In this document: piece after piece, positions 8,917 to 18,445 of the stretch | How the letters are laid out: each line of letters opens with the position of its first letter | Numbering within the stretch: the stretch's first letter is position 1 | Assembly (NCBI GenBank): GCA_965224675.1 | Contig: CBDDAA010000002.1 | Location: forward strand, 1,364,001-1,428,000 | DNA from: UBA7957 sp965224675 | GTDB taxonomy: Bacteria; Pseudomonadota; Gammaproteobacteria; Granulosicoccales; Granulosicoccaceae | Reading direction: 5' to 3' | Length of the DNA: 64,000 bases | Notes under the pieces: generated by a model | Told to the model about the DNA's origin: nothing | Databases searched by the model: none | What the model saw: the letters and a program-made list of their open reading frames with translations, nothing else | Position numbers and translations under genes: made by a program

Positions 8917-10482
8917 ATGGCGTTAGATCAAGAGATTATGTCAATTAGCAATGAATTACCCACTGTAGACAATACTACAACCTCTGCTAACCCATCCCAA
9001 ACCCGACCCGTTGACTTACCCTACAGCTTTGCCAAACGACATGGTGTTCTACTTGAAAGTGATAATGGCGATAAGTTGACACTGTGCCACCGCCCCAATA
9101 TCAGCACGCTGGCCTTACTCGAAGCAAAACGCAAGGCGGGTGGGCGATCAGTGATTATAGAGGAAATAAGCGAATCAGACTTTGATGCCCGATTGACCAG
9201 TCACTACGAAGGAGATACAGGAGAGGCGGCTGAAATCATGGATGGATTAGGCGACGATCTTAGCCTACACGATATAATTGACGAGTCACTTCCAGAACCG
9301 GAAGACCTGATGGAGTCAAGCGACGAGGCACCTGTTATCCGACTTCTCAATGCAATTCTAACCGAAGCTGTACGTAAACAGGCTTCAGATATCCATATCG
9401 AGCCTTTTGAAAAAAAACTACTGGTTCGCTACCGTGTAGACGGTATTATGCAAAAAATGATCGAACCGCCCGTTGGTCTGACAGCACAATTGATTTCACG
9501 TGTTAAAGTACAGTCGGGATTAGACATTTCAGAAAAGAGAAAACCTCAGGATGGTCGAATTTCCATTCGTGTGGCCGGACGACCCGTTGACATTCGCGTT
9601 TCAACACTACCGGGGCCTCAACATGAACGTGTAGTTCTGCGATTGCTTGACAAACAAGCAGGCCGACTCGACCTCGAACATCTCGGGATGACACCACAAA
9701 ATCGGCAGAATATGGAGTCACTTCTGAAGATGCCACACGGCATCATTCTGGTGACAGGCCCTACCGGCTCGGGTAAAACAACCTCTTTATATGCTGCACT
9801 ATCAAAGCTAAACACCTCCCGCCGAACCATTCTCACGGTTGAAGATCCAATTGAATACTATATCGAAGGTATTGGACAAACCGCCGTTCACAATAAAGTC
9901 GGGCTAACATTCGCAGTAGGTCTAAGAGCCATTTTACGGCAGGATCCAGACATCGTGATGGTAGGGGAAATACGTGACCAGGAAACCGCCGAGATAGCCG
10001 TTCAAGCAAGTTTAACGGGCCATTTGGTCCTGTCTACTTTACATACAAATACAGCAATTGGTGCCGTTACCCGATTACGTGACATGGGCATAGAACCGTT
10101 TCTTTTGTCGTCCAGCCTGATTGGCGTCATTGCGCAACGCCTGGTAAGACAGCTATGCCAGGAATGCAAGCAGATGCATACAGCAACTGAACAGCAATGC
10201 AAAACCATGGATATTGATCCGACAACACCACCGACGATTTATTCCCATCACGGCTGTACTGTCTGTAATCATAGTGGCTATATGGGACGCTCGGGCATAT
10301 ATGAGGTTTCTATCATCAACCAGAAGTTACAGGAAATGATCCACGATGGCAGTGGGGAAAGTGCGCTCGAAGCAGAAGCCAGAAAATCCACACCTGCAAT
10401 TTTAAGTGATGGCGTACAAAAAGTTTTAAGGGGTGAAACCTCACTTGAAGAAGTATTGCGCGTAGCTCAGAAGGGCTCCTGA
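8917..10482 (+). CDS. gspE: Type II secretion ATPase GspE
   Basis: GspE is the cytoplasmic ATPase that drives pseudopilus assembly. The 521-residue length is typical. An N-terminal domain binding GspL precedes the RecA-like core: SDIHIEPFE, Walker A GPTGSGKTTS at about 281, the Asp box LTVEDPIEYY, LRQDPDIVMVGEIRDQETA and HLVLSTLHTN. A zinc-binding insert with paired Cys (CQEC ... CTVC) follows before GYMGRSGIYE. It lies 176 bp after gspD and 4 bp before gspF. Confidence 0.96.
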   Translation: MALDQEIMSISNELPTVDNTTTSANPSQTRPVDLPYSFAKRHGVLLESDNGDKLTLCHRPNISTLALLEAKRKAGGRSVIIEEISESDFDARLTSHYEGDTGEAAEIMDGLGDDLSLHDIIDESLPEPEDLMESSDEAPVIRLLNAILTEAVRKQASDIHIEPFEKKLLVRYRVDGIMQKMIEPPVGLTAQLISRVKVQSGLDISEKRKPQDGRISIRVAGRPVDIRVSTLPGPQHERVVLRLLDKQAGRLDLEHLGMTPQNRQNMESLLKMPHGIILVTGPTGSGKTTSLYAALSKLNTSRRTILTVEDPIEYYIEGIGQTAVHNKVGLTFAVGLRAILRQDPDIVMVGEIRDQETAEIAVQASLTGHLVLSTLHTNTAIGAVTRLRDMGIEPFLLSSSLIGVIAQRLVRQLCQECKQMHTATEQQCKTMDIDPTTPPTIYSHHGCTVCNHSGYMGRSGIYEVSIINQKLQEMIHDGSGESALEAEARKSTPAILSDGVQKVLRGETSLEEVLRVAQKGS

Positions 10483-10486
10483 TAAA

Positions 10487-11704
10487 ATGCCCGCCTTTGA
10501 ATATTCAGCGCTTGATCGCAGTGGACGCGAAAAAAAAGGCGTTCTTGAAGGAGATACGGCACGGCAGGTAAGACAAAAATTACGCGAGCAAAGTCTAAGT
10601 CCACTATCGGTAGAAGAATCAGTGGGTCGTGCAAATAGTAAGACCAGCAATTCAGGTGGTTTTCGTGGCGGAATTAAAAATACAGACCTCGCTTTAATCA
10701 CCCGCCAAATTGCGACATTAACCTCCTCGGGAACAACCATTGCTGATGCATTGCATGCCGTTAGCCAACAAACTGAAAAACAAAAAATCAACTCCCTCTT
10801 GATCTCAATCCGTTCTCGGGTTCGCGAGGGCCGAACGCTTGCCAGTGCCATGTCAGATTTCCCCCGGGTATTTCCCGAGATCTATCTGGCAACTGTAGCC
10901 GCTGGGGAAAAATCCGGACACTTGGATGCGGTTTTGGAACGCCTCGCAGATTACACAGAAAATCGACAAACCACACGTCAGGCAGTCACTAAGGCACTTA
11001 TTTACCCTTTGTTTCTGGTTATTGCCGCGTTTGTCATCATTGGCTTCTTATTGGCTTATGTCGTGCCACAGGTCGTCCAGGTTTTTGAGGATATGAACCA
11101 GCAGCTACCACTGCTCACACAAATTGTTATTGCTTTAAGTGAATTTATACAGAAATGGGGGATACTGCTAATCATTATCATTGTAAGCATTATTTTCTTA
11201 TTTGGCAGAGCCATGCGGGTAGAATCATTCAAGTTTGCTGTGCACACCCTACTATTACGAGTCCCCTTAGTTTCCAAGCTTATCAAGGGGCTTAACACTG
11301 CACAATTCGCTCAAACCCTGAGTATTCTCGCTGCAAGTGGGGTGGAGGTTCTAAAAGCTCTGGACATTTCAGCACAGGTTATCACCAGCCGTCCCATGCG
11401 CGTTGCAGTAAAAGACGCAGCTATACAGGTTCGCGAGGGTAGTCAGCTGAATAAATCTCTGGAACGAACTGGTTTTTTCCCACCTATGTTATTGCATTTG
11501 ATCGCAAGTGGAGAGAAATCGGGACAACTGGACAAGATGTTGGCCAAAGCGGCTTCACATCAAGAACGCGAGCTGAGTTCAATCCTGGGTATTTTCCTGG
11601 GTATTTTCGAGCCGTTGATTATTTTGATCATGGGCGGACTGGTATTAATGATTGTACTGGCTATATTAATGCCTATATTCGAGATGAATAATCTGGTCAA
11701 TTAA
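10487..11704 (+). CDS. gspF: Type II secretion inner-membrane protein GspF
   Basis: GspF is the polytopic platform protein contacting GspE and GspL. At 405 residues it has the family length. It has the N-terminal MPAFEYSALDRSGREKKGVLEGD segment (first 20 residues diagnostic), two T2SSF cytoplasmic domains (LALITRQIATLTSSG and LNTAQFAQTLSILAASGV) and three membrane helices near 170-190, 220-240 and 375-400. Only 4 bases separate it from gspE. The next gene is on the opposite strand 27 bp away, so the operon ends here and gspG-N are not adjacent. Confidence 0.96.
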   Translation: MPAFEYSALDRSGREKKGVLEGDTARQVRQKLREQSLSPLSVEESVGRANSKTSNSGGFRGGIKNTDLALITRQIATLTSSGTTIADALHAVSQQTEKQKINSLLISIRSRVREGRTLASAMSDFPRVFPEIYLATVAAGEKSGHLDAVLERLADYTENRQTTRQAVTKALIYPLFLVIAAFVIIGFLLAYVVPQVVQVFEDMNQQLPLLTQIVIALSEFIQKWGILLIIIIVSIIFLFGRAMRVESFKFAVHTLLLRVPLVSKLIKGLNTAQFAQTLSILAASGVEVLKALDISAQVITSRPMRVAVKDAAIQVREGSQLNKSLERTGFFPPMLLHLIASGEKSGQLDKMLAKAASHQERELSSILGIFLGIFEPLIILIMGGLVLMIVLAILMPIFEMNNLVN

Positions 11705-11731
11705 AAAACGCCGGGCAATTATTACTACCCT

Positions 11732-12862
11732 CTATTGGCTTAACCATTCGTTAAATCGTCGTTTACGCAATTTTTCCGTATGGGCATACCAAATTGCGTC
11801 ACGAAATAATGCATAACCAAGATGGTGTGCAGCCATGGGCAGATGATCTCGCATAGGAATACCACTTTGCGGATGCAAGCCAATTCGTCTGAGTGCGCTC
11901 TTGCGCGTTGGGCCATAGGGGATACGCTGCGCCAGTTGTGCCATACGGTCACTCTGAGTAACATAATGAATAAACCTTCTCGCTTGTTTATTAATATTTT
12001 TCGTTTTGCGTGGTATGACCCAAACATTCCAATCAATAATCTGTCCATGCCAAATCATGGATAAGGGTACTCCCCTGCTCTGAGCGGCAAAAAAACGTCC
12101 ATTATAACCAGAACTCATAATGACCTCACCGGCTTCCAGTAACGCTGAAGGTTCTTCCGGGTCATCCCACCAAACGATGTGATCTTTGATTTTATCGAGT
12201 CGGCGCAAGGCTAAATGCAATCCTCGTTCAGTGCTCAGAAGGTCATAGATTTGTTCAAGTGGTACACCTTCTGCCATTAATGCCCACTCCAAGGCTGAGG
12301 CTGACTCTTTCCGTAGCGCCCGTTTGCCAGGAAAGCGCTTGATATCAAAAAAATCTGTGATCTTTTGAGGTTTTTCTCCGGGAAAGGCACGCTCATCAAA
12401 GGCAAGCAATGTTGCGTAGGTCAGATGGGCAATCCCGCAGGGCAAAATGGCTCCCTCAATAAAATCATCCTCCGGTTTTCGGGCTGCCTGGCTACGTGCA
12501 AGGATAGGCGGTCTTGTCCGTAAATCCAACTTGTGCAGCAAACCTTGTTCGCAAGCCAGGCGTGCGTCTTTCTCGGTCATATCAATCACATCGGGTACAG
12601 ATTCACTATGCAAAATTTTCAACCCTCCGTTGTAGGCTTGTATTTTTATCTGCATAGCTGTTTCCGCTTCAAATGGCTTAAATAGCGCATCTTGTTGCGC
12701 CTGCAGGTAAGCGCCACCCCAAGACGCCACAATCAACGGTGATTGAGCCAGAATAAAACCTGAGAATATTCCTGACAGCAAACTGATAGAGCAAAAAAAA
12801 CCTAACGACTTCCGGATTGATTTTCGCTGAAAAGACAGGTAATCCAGTCTAAATCGCTTCAT
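11732..12862 (-). CDS. Periplasmic binding protein, PotD/solute-binding family 1 type
   Basis: This is an extracellular solute-binding protein of about 376 residues, most like spermidine/putrescine-type binding proteins. It has a basic N-terminus and hydrophobic segment (about 18-40), then LIVASWGGAYLQAQQDALFKPFE, a GGLKIL turn, ALEWALMAEG, an EVIMSSGYNGR segment and a DWNVWVIPRKTKN motif. I prefer the ATG at 12862 to the GTG at 12871. The start overlaps the 3' end of the ClC gene by 14 bases, so translation is probably coupled. No ABC permease or ATPase gene is nearby, so its partner is unknown. The substrate cannot be told from sequence. Confidence 0.75.
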   Translation of the reverse strand: MKRFRLDYLSFQRKSIRKSLGFFCSISLLSGIFSGFILAQSPLIVASWGGAYLQAQQDALFKPFEAETAMQIKIQAYNGGLKILHSESVPDVIDMTEKDARLACEQGLLHKLDLRTRPPILARSQAARKPEDDFIEGAILPCGIAHLTYATLLAFDERAFPGEKPQKITDFFDIKRFPGKRALRKESASALEWALMAEGVPLEQIYDLLSTERGLHLALRRLDKIKDHIVWWDDPEEPSALLEAGEVIMSSGYNGRFFAAQSRGVPLSMIWHGQIIDWNVWVIPRKTKNINKQARRFIHYVTQSDRMAQLAQRIPYGPTRKSALRRIGLHPQSGIPMRDHLPMAAHHLGYALFRDAIWYAHTEKLRKRRFNEWLSQ

Positions 12863-14573
12863 TTTCCTCACACCTTAAGCCATGAACCGTCTTTAAATAG
12901 CTGGCGACGATCTCCGCCTCAGTAATCAATCCAACAAGCTTATTGCTGGATGACACTATAGGTATAGCCTCTCCAACAAAACCTTCCAGAGCACACATTG
13001 CCTGCCAGAGCGATGTATGCTCTTCAAACTGGAGCCAATCCCGCTTAACAACAATTGAGACTCTACCTGAGCTGTGACTGATGGCATCCTGTAAGCGTAA
13101 TACACCCTGATAGTATCCATTCTCATCGATTACCGCAGCTTCACTACGCCCGGCTTTTTGTAAACGCTTGATCACTATCGAAAGGTCTTCATCCATAAAA
13201 CAACAGATAAAGTTATCAACAGGCTGCGCCATCACCCGCACATGTTGTAACATTGCCTGATCCCTCCCAGAGGATAAATCAACGCCTCTACGTGCAAGCA
13301 ACACATCAAACATCGAGCGCCCGAATAAGCGATACGTGAGCAAATTTGAAAATACAACTCCCATCATTGCAGCAATGGTTAAGTCATAATTTCGAGTCAA
13401 TTCAAATACAATAAGAATGGTCGTCAGTGGTGCGCCTATAATTGGACTGGTAAGCGCCATCATGCCACTGATCGCATACACTACAACTCCGGAATTAGGA
13501 ATTCCTGTCAGTTCCAATAGTGTCCAGGATAAAGCCCCGAACAGGATACCGATGAGCAAAGCGGGACTGAAAATCCCCCCGGCAAAACCGAAACCAATAC
13601 AGATTGCTGTCAATCCGGTTTTCATCAAGACAAGTAAAACCAGTTCCCAACTGGCAAATGCACCTTCAATGGTTGCAAAGCGCAGGGTCTCTCGACCTAC
13701 ACCTAATACATCGGGAAAAACTAACGCGACCAACCCTACTGATAGCCCTGCAACTGCAGGTCGCCAGATGACTGGAAGGCGCATGCTTGCCGCCATATCA
13801 GTCGCCAGCAAGGTCAGGCGCATAAACCCAACTGCTAAAAACGCACAAAGAATACCCAACACTGCAAAAAGTACAAACTCATAGCCGTGAGATACACCTG
13901 AAAATTCCACCAAAAAAAGTGCTGGTCGCTCAAATATAACATTGGCAATAACAAAGCCCGTTGCTGATGCAACTGTAGTTGGCGCAAATGCCTGCAATGA
14001 GTAGTGACGCAGAATTACTTCGTGCGCGAACACTAGCCCCGCGATGGGGGCATTAAAAGCTGTCGAGATTGCTGCAGACACACCACAAGCAATAGCGATT
14101 GCCTGAATATTAGGGATTCGCAAAGTGAGGCTGGCGGTTAGATTGCTTGCCATGGCCCCCATATAAACCAAGGGTCCATACTGCCCTACCGATGCACCGC
14201 AGCCCAATGAAACAACTGATGCCAGGGTTGAGACTACACCGGAGCGGAACATCGGGGTCGGTACACGAAGCTGAACCGCACGTATTGCATCCGGTGGTCC
14301 TAAAGCCCGCTTATCGACAGAGAAACGCTGAATCAAGATCCCAACGAGCAAACCACCCAGTGTCGGCACCAGGATAGTAGCCAGCACCAACAATTGAGGC
14401 TGCTGAACTTGTATGCGGGTACGTGGAGAAACCAGCAGCACATCATTAAGCCAGTCAACACTTTCGATAAATCCAATCGTTGCCAGTGAAATAACCGTAG
14501 CAATCACAACCGCAGTAATAGCCAATACGGTAACGCGATAAAAAACACTGCCAAGAGAAAGCTGAGTAACCAT
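12849..14573 (-). CDS. ClC-family chloride channel/transporter with C-terminal CBS domains
   Basis: The 574-residue membrane protein has about ten hydrophobic helices followed by two CBS domains (about 440-570). ClC landmarks are GGIFSPALLIGILFGAL (the GxFxPxL anion-binding motif), AFNAPIAGLVFAHEV and a PIIGAPLTTILIVFE segment. The normally conserved GREGP loop reads GQYGP (after SVGCGASV), so the external gating glutamate of exchanger-type ClCs is replaced by Tyr. The first motif (GSGIP) is also altered, to LGPPD. CBS domains often sense adenine nucleotides. It is the first gene of a two-gene unit with the binding protein. Whether it works as a channel or exchanger, and on which anion, is open. 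Confidence 0.88.
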   Translation of the reverse strand: MVTQLSLGSVFYRVTVLAITAVVIATVISLATIGFIESVDWLNDVLLVSPRTRIQVQQPQLLVLATILVPTLGGLLVGILIQRFSVDKRALGPPDAIRAVQLRVPTPMFRSGVVSTLASVVSLGCGASVGQYGPLVYMGAMASNLTASLTLRIPNIQAIAIACGVSAAISTAFNAPIAGLVFAHEVILRHYSLQAFAPTTVASATGFVIANVIFERPALFLVEFSGVSHGYEFVLFAVLGILCAFLAVGFMRLTLLATDMAASMRLPVIWRPAVAGLSVGLVALVFPDVLGVGRETLRFATIEGAFASWELVLLVLMKTGLTAICIGFGFAGGIFSPALLIGILFGALSWTLLELTGIPNSGVVVYAISGMMALTSPIIGAPLTTILIVFELTRNYDLTIAAMMGVVFSNLLTYRLFGRSMFDVLLARRGVDLSSGRDQAMLQHVRVMAQPVDNFICCFMDEDLSIVIKRLQKAGRSEAAVIDENGYYQGVLRLQDAISHSSGRVSIVVKRDWLQFEEHTSLWQAMCALEGFVGEAIPIVSSSNKLVGLITEAEIVASYLKTVHGLRCEENEAI

Positions 14574-14659
14574 AAAGCAAGACTAAGCCAAGCACATAGT
14601 GCTTGGCAAATGTTTACATGATAGTGTATATAGCAATACTACAAAAATAAGTCCATACT

Positions 14660-15520
14660 CTATATGCCGTGTCCTCCAGAATATCCATTTCTTGCTGCTG
14701 GACGCCAGCACTTTAGTACAGCCTCCTCAGGCTTGAACACTTCCACCAAAAGCGGATAACAAACAGTGGAATCGTCTGAATGACTACTGCTACAATCTCC
14801 GCCCGGGCAAGTTGAAAGTGCAGCGAGCAAATCCATCTCCGCAAAAAACTCAATAAAATCTCCTGGCCGAACAGGACTTGCTTTCATGAAATACTGGTGG
14901 GTGTCATGCGTAAAACCTGTACACATAAATACATTTAAAACATCATGAATATGCTGCTCCGCCGCTTCGATTGAGAGATGTTTTGCGGCAGCAAGTGCGC
15001 GTGCCAGATTCGAGTGACAGCAATGATGATAGTCAACGCCCTTGATCAAAAAGTTAGTATAAGGGTCACAGCGAGTTCCAATAACATCATGCACACCTGC
15101 ACCATCCTGGTCCCAACCATACCAGTCAAGTGTATCGTGAGTAATCGTTGCCATTGGACGTAAACCTGGAAGATTACCCCACAGTCTATCGCCTGTAGTG
15201 ACATGGCTGGCATGTAGTTGGCGAGTTTTACCACTGAAAAAACACTCGGATAAATCTTCTGCATTCCATAGGTTAAGGTCACCAACTTGCGGACCCTCAA
15301 TACTAACAATACGAAAGAAGTGGCCCGCCGGAATATGGAATGCTTGCGCATCACGGGGTTTAACAACTACCTCGGCTACCTTCGATACCTTACTGCGCGC
15401 ATTCTCATAAAAAATCTGATCGAATTTTGGGAGTTTCTCGACACTATAGCATACGACAGGTACAGCCGATTTACGTTGTTTCGCGTCAGCGGGGATTGGC
15501 GTTTTGGTAGCTGTTGGCAT
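14660..15520 (-). CDS. DUF1989 (urea carboxylase-associated) family protein
   Basis: The 286-residue soluble protein matches the DUF1989 family: a barrel-like core VVKPRDAQAFHIPAGHFFRI, GDLNLWNAEDLSE, a HASHVTTGDRLW segment, CDPYTNFL, FMCTGFTHDTHQYFM and the diagnostic C-terminal FAEMDLLAALSTCPGGD. In urea-carboxylase and allophanate hydrolase operons such proteins occur in pairs; here there is a single gene and no urea carboxylase, so it probably acts alone. His and Cys residues in the core suggest metal binding, which I infer. The N-terminal 35 residues are Lys/Pro rich and not conserved. Confidence 0.8.
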   Translation of the reverse strand: MPTATKTPIPADAKQRKSAVPVVCYSVEKLPKFDQIFYENARSKVSKVAEVVVKPRDAQAFHIPAGHFFRIVSIEGPQVGDLNLWNAEDLSECFFSGKTRQLHASHVTTGDRLWGNLPGLRPMATITHDTLDWYGWDQDGAGVHDVIGTRCDPYTNFLIKGVDYHHCCHSNLARALAAAKHLSIEAAEQHIHDVLNVFMCTGFTHDTHQYFMKASPVRPGDFIEFFAEMDLLAALSTCPGGDCSSSHSDDSTVCYPLLVEVFKPEEAVLKCWRPAARNGYSGGHGI

Positions 15521-15751
15521 TGGGATAGCGTATCAATCAAATAAAATGAGTATACGTTATCACATCAAATTTCAATACCCTAAACCAGGAATTAAGCAAC
15601 GATAGGTATACCGCTAAGTCCTTTGCATTAATTGCCGATATATAAAAGGTCGGATTCTTTCGTCCAGAAAAACTACTGTATCTAAAATGTTTAACTCACA
15701 ACCTATTGCAATAACATGTAGTCAGGATCTTTTTAAACAGATGGAACGCTA

Positions 15752-16222
15752 TTGAAAAACTTACTTATTGCATTTGCCATCTTCATGTTGCTGTCATGCT
15801 CAGCAGAAAAAGGCCCCTATGACGATCAGGCAAACCCTGCAAAAGAGATAAAACATGCCTTACAGGAAGCTCAGTCACAAGACAAATTTATTCTATTGAA
15901 TTTTGGTGCTAATTGGTGCCATGATTGCATAACGTTGGCGGATCAGATGCATAAATCCCCTTTAAAAGAACTTATCGAAGGGAATTTTTTACAGATAAAA
16001 GTTGATATTGGCGAGGGGGATAAAAACCAGTTGTTGGTAAAAAAATACGGTAATGTAACGAAACGGGGAATTCCAACTATTGTGGTACTCGACAAAAATG
16101 ACAAGCTGTTGACCGGCACACTGACTGGCCAATTGTCCAATGCCCGGAATATGGGTGAGCAAGAACTCTATAGTTTTTTTGTACAGGTTATTGATGGCGC
16201 CAAGAGCAAACTCAACCAATAA
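15752..16222 (+). CDS. Thioredoxin-like lipoprotein
   Basis: This is a 156-residue periplasmic thioredoxin-fold protein anchored by lipid. The N-terminus KNLLIAFAIFMLLSC is a lipoprotein signal with Cys16 as acylated residue. The redox centre is WCHDC at about 55-59 within LLNFGANWCHDCITL, and the cis-Pro segment is KRGIPTIVVLD. The start is TTG. It stands alone with no partner gene, so its substrate is unknown; reduction of periplasmic disulfides is the family expectation. Confidence 0.82.
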   Translation: MKNLLIAFAIFMLLSCSAEKGPYDDQANPAKEIKHALQEAQSQDKFILLNFGANWCHDCITLADQMHKSPLKELIEGNFLQIKVDIGEGDKNQLLVKKYGNVTKRGIPTIVVLDKNDKLLTGTLTGQLSNARNMGEQELYSFFVQVIDGAKSKLNQ

Positions 16223-16454
16223 ACAGAGTCAATTGGACAGCAGTTTGATACTTTAACAAAAAATCCTTGTTACCTATGCAGCTATTGATATTAGTACCGG
16301 ACGGTGTCAACTCCTGAAAAAACAGGGACAAAATTGCATTGTAAACAACGACAGTTTAGTTATGCTTTTTTAAGATACCTATGCAGGAAAATATGATCAC
16401 CTATATGCTGCATCGTCCCCTACAAAAGAGATGATCACGCTTTTTAACAACAGC

Positions 16455-18260
16455 TCAACAAGCCGCCAACGGCTCTGGCGAAACCTTTAAAACCTCTTCT
16501 ATGGTTGTCAACCCTTGAGACACTTTTAACAGCCCACTAACACGTAAGGGTCTCATGCCTGTGGTATAAGCATTGCGTCGCATTGCTTCCAGATCGGTAC
16601 TAGTGGTTATACTATTGCGTATTTTAGATGAAATTTCCAAAATTTCGTAGATACCTGCCCGCCCCATAAAACCTGTATTGCGGCATTCCAAACAACCTTG
16701 TGGGCCTTTCGCATTGGCCGGCAAAGGCGCTTTCCATGGAGAGAGGATATCTGTCCAGGCTTTCTCTTCAACGCTGTAGGTTTTTGCACAATGCGGACAA
16801 AGAGTACGAACCAGTCTTTGTGCGATAACTCCAATCAAGGTGGATCGGATCAGGTAATAGGGCACGCCGAGTTCCAAAAGACGTGTGATCGCTGAAGGTG
16901 CATCGTTGGTATGCAGTGTCGATAGTACAAGATGCCCGGTCAACGCGGCCTGAACAGCCATTTGTGCAGTCTCAAAGTCACGAATTTCACCAATCATGAT
17001 GATATCAGGGTCTTGCCGCAGCAGTGTGCGTATACCCGATGCAAAATCCAGATCAATTTTATGTTGTACCTGCATCTGGTTAAATGCCGGTACGACAAGC
17101 TCTATGGGATCTTCAATCGTACATACATTGACTTGTGGCACAGCTAATCGTTGTAAACTGCTATACAGCGTTGTGGTTTTACCTGAACCTGTTGGCCCTG
17201 TAACCAGCAGAATACCATGCGGCTGCTTGATCATTCGGTTCCAGATTCCAGCTTCACGCTGATCAAAACCCAACTGCTCCTGGTTCTTTACCAAAACATC
17301 CGGATCAAAAATACGCATTACCATTTTTTCACCGAAGGCAATAGGCATGGTTGATAAGCGCAACTCAACCTCCTTGCCATCAGGATTGCGCGTTTTTAAG
17401 CGCCCATCCTGTGGTCTGCGTTTTTCGGCTACATCCATCCGACCCAGGATTTTAAGCCGACTGGTTACTGCAACCATTACTGCTGCAGGCATTGCATAGA
17501 CATCATGCATTACACCATCTATGCGAAACCTAACCTGTCCTTGATCACGCCTTGGTTCAAGATGAATATCACTGGCGCGCTGTTCAAAAGCATACTGTAA
17601 TAACCAGTCAACGATGTTAACGACGTGCTGATCATTTGCATCAAGTTTGCCGGAGCGCCCCAACTCCATAAGCTGTTCAAGATTCTGCATGGCACTTGAA
17701 GCACCTGACTCCAACTGATCACTCTCTGCACCCAGTATTGATTTGGATAAAGAGTAAAACTCCAATAGATAACGATCTATTTCTTCAGGACTGCAAATTA
17801 CCCTGTTGAGCTCCTTCTTTAATATAGGTGTCAACTCCAACTCCCACTCCTTAAGGCAAGGCTCGGCAGTACCAAATGTGACACTTGTGGGTGTAACGTA
17901 TAAAGGTATGATGCGGTAGCGGGAGGCATAGGCATAAGAGACAACTTTAGTCACCTCAGCAACCTCAATTTTTAGAGGATCAATGCGCTTGTAGGGCATA
18001 CCGATTTTTTTTGACAGCCACTGAGTCAGAAACTCCAGATCGATCGCTTGTTCTGGATTCTCCTGACTTTTCCAGTTGCTCCGTGCGATGACTTCCAGTG
18101 CGTTCTGTTTCTTTCGCTCCGGTGTATCTGAAAGTGAAGTCAGCAACTCACAATTTTCAGCGGCAATATAGCCATCCGCGAGTAAAGCCTGAAGCACTTC
18201 AGCCAATAATAATTTACCTGTAACAGGGTCTACCAAAGGACTGTTTGAATCTGATTGCAC
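16455..18260 (-). CDS. Second GspE/PulE/PilB-type secretion or pilus assembly ATPase
   Basis: This 601-residue protein is a GspE-family hexameric ATPase, separate from the gspE of the operon above. An N-terminal MshEN/T2SSE_N-like region (about 75-190, with YRIIPLYVTPTSVTFGTA) may bind c-di-GMP; the core has SDIHLEPRRD, Walker A GPTGSGKTTT, LRQDPDIIMIGEIRD and HLVLSTLHTND, and a Cys4 zinc motif (CPHC ... CLEC) before GFMGRAGIYE. It lies alone, with no GspF/PilC or pilin gene beside it. It could be PilB for the pilus served by pilTU, a second T2SS-like ATPase, or an MSHA-type ATPase; the sequence alone does not decide. Confidence 0.85.
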   Translation of the reverse strand: MQSDSNSPLVDPVTGKLLLAEVLQALLADGYIAAENCELLTSLSDTPERKKQNALEVIARSNWKSQENPEQAIDLEFLTQWLSKKIGMPYKRIDPLKIEVAEVTKVVSYAYASRYRIIPLYVTPTSVTFGTAEPCLKEWELELTPILKKELNRVICSPEEIDRYLLEFYSLSKSILGAESDQLESGASSAMQNLEQLMELGRSGKLDANDQHVVNIVDWLLQYAFEQRASDIHLEPRRDQGQVRFRIDGVMHDVYAMPAAVMVAVTSRLKILGRMDVAEKRRPQDGRLKTRNPDGKEVELRLSTMPIAFGEKMVMRIFDPDVLVKNQEQLGFDQREAGIWNRMIKQPHGILLVTGPTGSGKTTTLYSSLQRLAVPQVNVCTIEDPIELVVPAFNQMQVQHKIDLDFASGIRTLLRQDPDIIMIGEIRDFETAQMAVQAALTGHLVLSTLHTNDAPSAITRLLELGVPYYLIRSTLIGVIAQRLVRTLCPHCAKTYSVEEKAWTDILSPWKAPLPANAKGPQGCLECRNTGFMGRAGIYEILEISSKIRNSITTSTDLEAMRRNAYTTGMRPLRVSGLLKVSQGLTTIEEVLKVSPEPLAAC

Positions 18261-18445
18261 GCTAGTTTTCCTGGGTTCGATAAACTAAAAACAGGTAACG
18301 CCGGACAGCTTGTAAGGGTCAGGATATACCGTCAATACAGGGACTTATCGGCAGTATTATCAATTAATAAAACGCCATAAACGGTAAGGACCCTAGGCCC
18401 GATTATCCGTAGGATGAATTATTTCTGGAATAGTTTTTCTCAGAT

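Noticed and set aside
13417..13884. Plus-strand ORF of 155 codons within the ClC gene
   Set aside because: Antisense shadow with biased composition.
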